Assembly (NCBI RefSeq): GCF_029207565.1
Contig: NZ_JANCMW010000006.1
Coordinates: 62,001 to 126,000 of the forward strand
From: Marinobacter iranensis
GTDB lineage: Bacteria; Pseudomonadota; Gammaproteobacteria; Pseudomonadales; Oleiphilaceae
Direction of reading: 5' to 3'
Length of the DNA: 64,000 nucleotides
The notes below the pieces were generated by a model. The model saw nothing but the letters and a program-made list of their open reading frames with translations, made no database searches and was not told where the DNA came from. Shown piece by piece: positions 62,715-64,000 of the stretch (the stretch's first letter is position 1; each line of letters starts with the position of its first letter). Made by a program: the position numbers and the translations under genes.

Positions 62715-63158
62715 TCGAGTGAGTGAGTGGGTGACTGGGAGCAAGCCTTGACGTGGCCTGCGAACCAAATTCTATCAATATTCATTCTTTACACAATTTA
62801 AGTTTTTGTATAAATTCCCTTTTAACCGCCAATTCAGCCTCCTTCACCCAAGATTTTCGCCTCAATGTTTACAATTACCGTGCTTGGTGGACCGATCCAA
62901 TCCTAATGTTAACGGCGGCCTAAAACCGCGCTTATTTGGCGGAACATAACTGAGTCAACGCGCGACAACCCCATGGCTAAAATTATCCGCATGCCCGTAG
63001 GAGCCTCCAGGAGCTTCCCTCGCGCGCTCGGGACTCCTCCTGGACCCCACCTACGGGCATTGCAGTTTCCGGCCGCTATGGGCTTTCCGCTTCGTCTGGT
63101 TCGCCCCTAGCATAAAGAGGCAGGTCGTAGCAAGAGGGCAAATCGTTCGCAGCCAAAT
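62715..63158. other. Non-coding, AT-richer junction region
   Basis: About 440 bases with no supported gene on either strand. Bases 62765-62860 are markedly richer in A and T than the rest of the window. A run of GAGT-like repeats (GAGTGAGTGAGTGGGTGAC) occurs at about 62717-62735, just after the broken PfpI frame. The 70-bp palindromic element at 62991-63060 is in its right half. Confidence 0.6.
62991..63060. repeat. 70-bp imperfect palindromic element
   Basis: Outer arms ATGCCCGTAGG (62991-63001) and CCTACGGGCAT (63050-63060) are perfect inverted repeats of 11 bp. A second stem follows inside, TCCAGGAG (63006-63013) with CTCCTGGA (63037-63044), and a weaker TCCC/GGGA stem around a CGCGCG loop. 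The symmetry ends exactly at the outer arms. It could be a REP-like or MITE-like element or a structured transcript. No second copy was noticed in the window. Confidence 0.6.
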
Positions 63159-63891
63159 ATGCGCGTTTTTCCACCGCCATTCACACCTAAAGATAAAACC
63201 CTCGTTTTTTGTGCCACACAGGCGCATGCAGGCATGGTGCAGGATTTTATCAATGAATATGCCGTGAAACGGGCGGGGCTGGACCACCAACATACGCTAT
63301 TGTGTGCGAGTCACCGCCAATGACGCTGCGGCGGGTGAAAAGGATCTGAAGACCTTTCAGGACAACGAAAAGACCATCCTGACTACATCGCGCAAGCTTT
63401 CCACAGGCGTCGATGCCCGTAATGTGCGTAACATCGTCCTCATGCGGCCCTTTAACAACATGATCGAATTCAAACAGATCATCGGTCGCGGGACGCGATT
63501 ATACGACGGTAAGGATTACTTCACCGCCTATGACTTCGTGAAAGCCCACTACGACTTTGCCGACCCGGAATGGGATGGCGAGCCTCTTCCACCCGAAGTT
63601 TGTGAACGCTGTGGGATCTCCCCCTGTACCTGCGAAAAAGGTGGAGGCAATGATGGCGAAGGCATGGGTCAGGTTTGCGGGCAGAAACCCTGCGTTTGCG
63701 AAAAGCCCGAGCCGGAGGTCCGGACGGGCGGACTTGCGGTGCAAATACCAATCCAAATCAAGTCGCTAGCAGACAAACCAACTTCTACACTTGTAACTGT
63801 CATTGATCCGAAAACCGCTAAAGATCAGGAATCAGATCCTTGGGTGAGCATTGAAGTAGCTCAGCGAATACATAGATCTTTTCGATTGTAA
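63159..63891 (+). pseudogene. hsdR: Decayed C-terminal fragment of a type I restriction enzyme subunit HsdR
   Basis: Two frames together encode the end of an HsdR helicase. Frame one (63159-63317) gives KDKTLVFCATQAHAGMVQDF and INEYAVKR; the match then moves to a second frame near 63295 with YCVRVTANDAAAGEKDLKTF, LSTGVDARNVRNIVLMRPF and IEFKQIIGRGTRLYDGKDYF, followed by the Cys-rich VCERCGISPCTCEK. The N-terminal nuclease and DEAD-box parts are absent, a frameshift separates the two pieces, and the last part (from about 63818) runs antisense to the XRE gene, so it is not HsdR sequence. No hsdS or hsdM is in the window. Confidence 0.75.
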
Positions 63892-64000
63892 TATTGACCA
63901 TCCCCCTCTCGATCTTACCGACATAGCTCCTGTCGATTCCCGCGTCATAGGCAAGGCGCTCCTGGGAGAACCCTTTTGCTTTTCGAATCGCGCGTAGGTT
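63818..64000 (-). CDS. XRE-family helix-turn-helix regulator, C-terminal part
   Basis: An open frame enters from the right edge and ends at TAG (63820-63818), giving 60 residues: NLRAIRKAKGFSQERLAYDA, GIDRSYVGKIERGMVNITIE and KIYVFAELLQCSPKDLIPDL. This is a full Cro/C1-type helix-turn-helix, with the SQERLAYDAGIDRSYVGKIERG core clear. Only a few N-terminal residues lie beyond the window. It could be a controller of a restriction system or of an island. It overlaps the hsdR remnant on the other strand. Confidence 0.85.
   Translation of the reverse strand, partial: NLRAIRKAKGFSQERLAYDAGIDRSYVGKIERGMVNITIEKIYVFAELLQCSPKDLIPDL

Noticed and set aside
62583..62768. Short minus-strand frame of 61 codons in the junction
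   Set aside because: It is the complement of the truncated PfpI N terminus, which has a family match and a ribosome binding site.
62991..63060. Integron attC recombination site
   Set aside because: The palindrome has a suitable size but lacks the RYYYAAC / GTTRRRY ends expected of attC sites, and no cassettes or integrase are nearby.
63051..63293. Minus-strand frame of 80 codons before the hsdR fragment
   Set aside because: Overlaps the palindrome and the HsdR-like coding on the plus strand; no motif or binding site supports it.
1..64000. tRNA, rRNA, CRISPR arrays, complete insertion sequences, riboswitches
   Set aside because: I looked through the intergenic stretches and saw no cloverleaf, repeat-spacer array, transposase frame or known riboswitch core that I could support.

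Overview
The window looks like chromosome from a halotolerant marine gammaproteobacterium, most probably Marinobacter or a near relative. This is inferred from the GC-rich coding bias, a TeaABCD-type ectoine TRAP transporter, a mms valine-degradation operon, a complete recCBD operon and general gene style; no database was consulted. Coding density is very high until about 62.4 kb. No rRNA, tRNA, CRISPR array or complete mobile element was seen.

Layout. 1-3.3 kb: a putrescine-type ABC transporter (potFGHI, potF cut by the window edge). 3.3-6.4 kb: a SAM methyltransferase and, divergently, a 649-residue protein of unknown function with a possible Cys-His-Asn (papain-like) site. 6.4-11.2 kb: livGFKHM, a branched-chain amino acid-type ABC importer. 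11.2-14.1 kb: an acyl-CoA synthetase, hotdog thioesterase and alpha/beta hydrolase operon. Similar palindromes resembling LiuR operators precede both of these operons. 14.3-20.8 kb: the valine/isobutyrate degradation operon (mmsA, acyl-CoA dehydrogenase, enoyl-CoA hydratase, 3-hydroxyisobutyryl-CoA hydrolase, mmsB) with the divergent AraC-type regulator mmsR. 20.9-26.4 kb: a crotonase-like protein, a metallophosphoesterase, then a VRR-NUC (FAN1-like) nuclease translationally coupled to an iron-sulfur DinG/XPD-type helicase carrying its own N-terminal PD-(D/E)XK nuclease. 26.5-30.9 kb: two exported enzymes, an ExeM-type extracellular nuclease with a dockerin-like tail and a 5'-nucleotidase lipoprotein, which could together use external DNA. 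31-33 kb: small metabolic genes and a META-domain lipoprotein. 33-42.5 kb: recC-recB-recD. 42.7-46.2 kb: teaABCD. 46.2-49.6 kb: a membrane diguanylate cyclase and a HAD-family protein. 49.6-56.3 kb: an operon in which an orphan TRAP solute-binding protein heads potABCD, next to a Cache-domain chemoreceptor. 56.5-62.4 kb: a SixA-CHAD fusion, RarD, a TSUP permease, a small membrane protein, an HD-GYP phosphodiesterase and a hotdog thioesterase.

From about 62.4 kb the character changes: a truncated DJ-1/PfpI gene, an AT-richer non-coding stretch, a 70-bp palindromic element, a frameshifted C-terminal fragment of a type I restriction subunit (hsdR), and an XRE regulator running off the right edge. 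This looks like the scarred border of an accessory island.

The items most worth a second look are the FAN1-like nuclease/Fe-S helicase pair, the TRAP-binding-protein/potABCD hybrid operon, the putative cysteine-peptidase-like protein, the SixA-CHAD fusion, the shared LiuR-like operators and the decayed right-hand junction.
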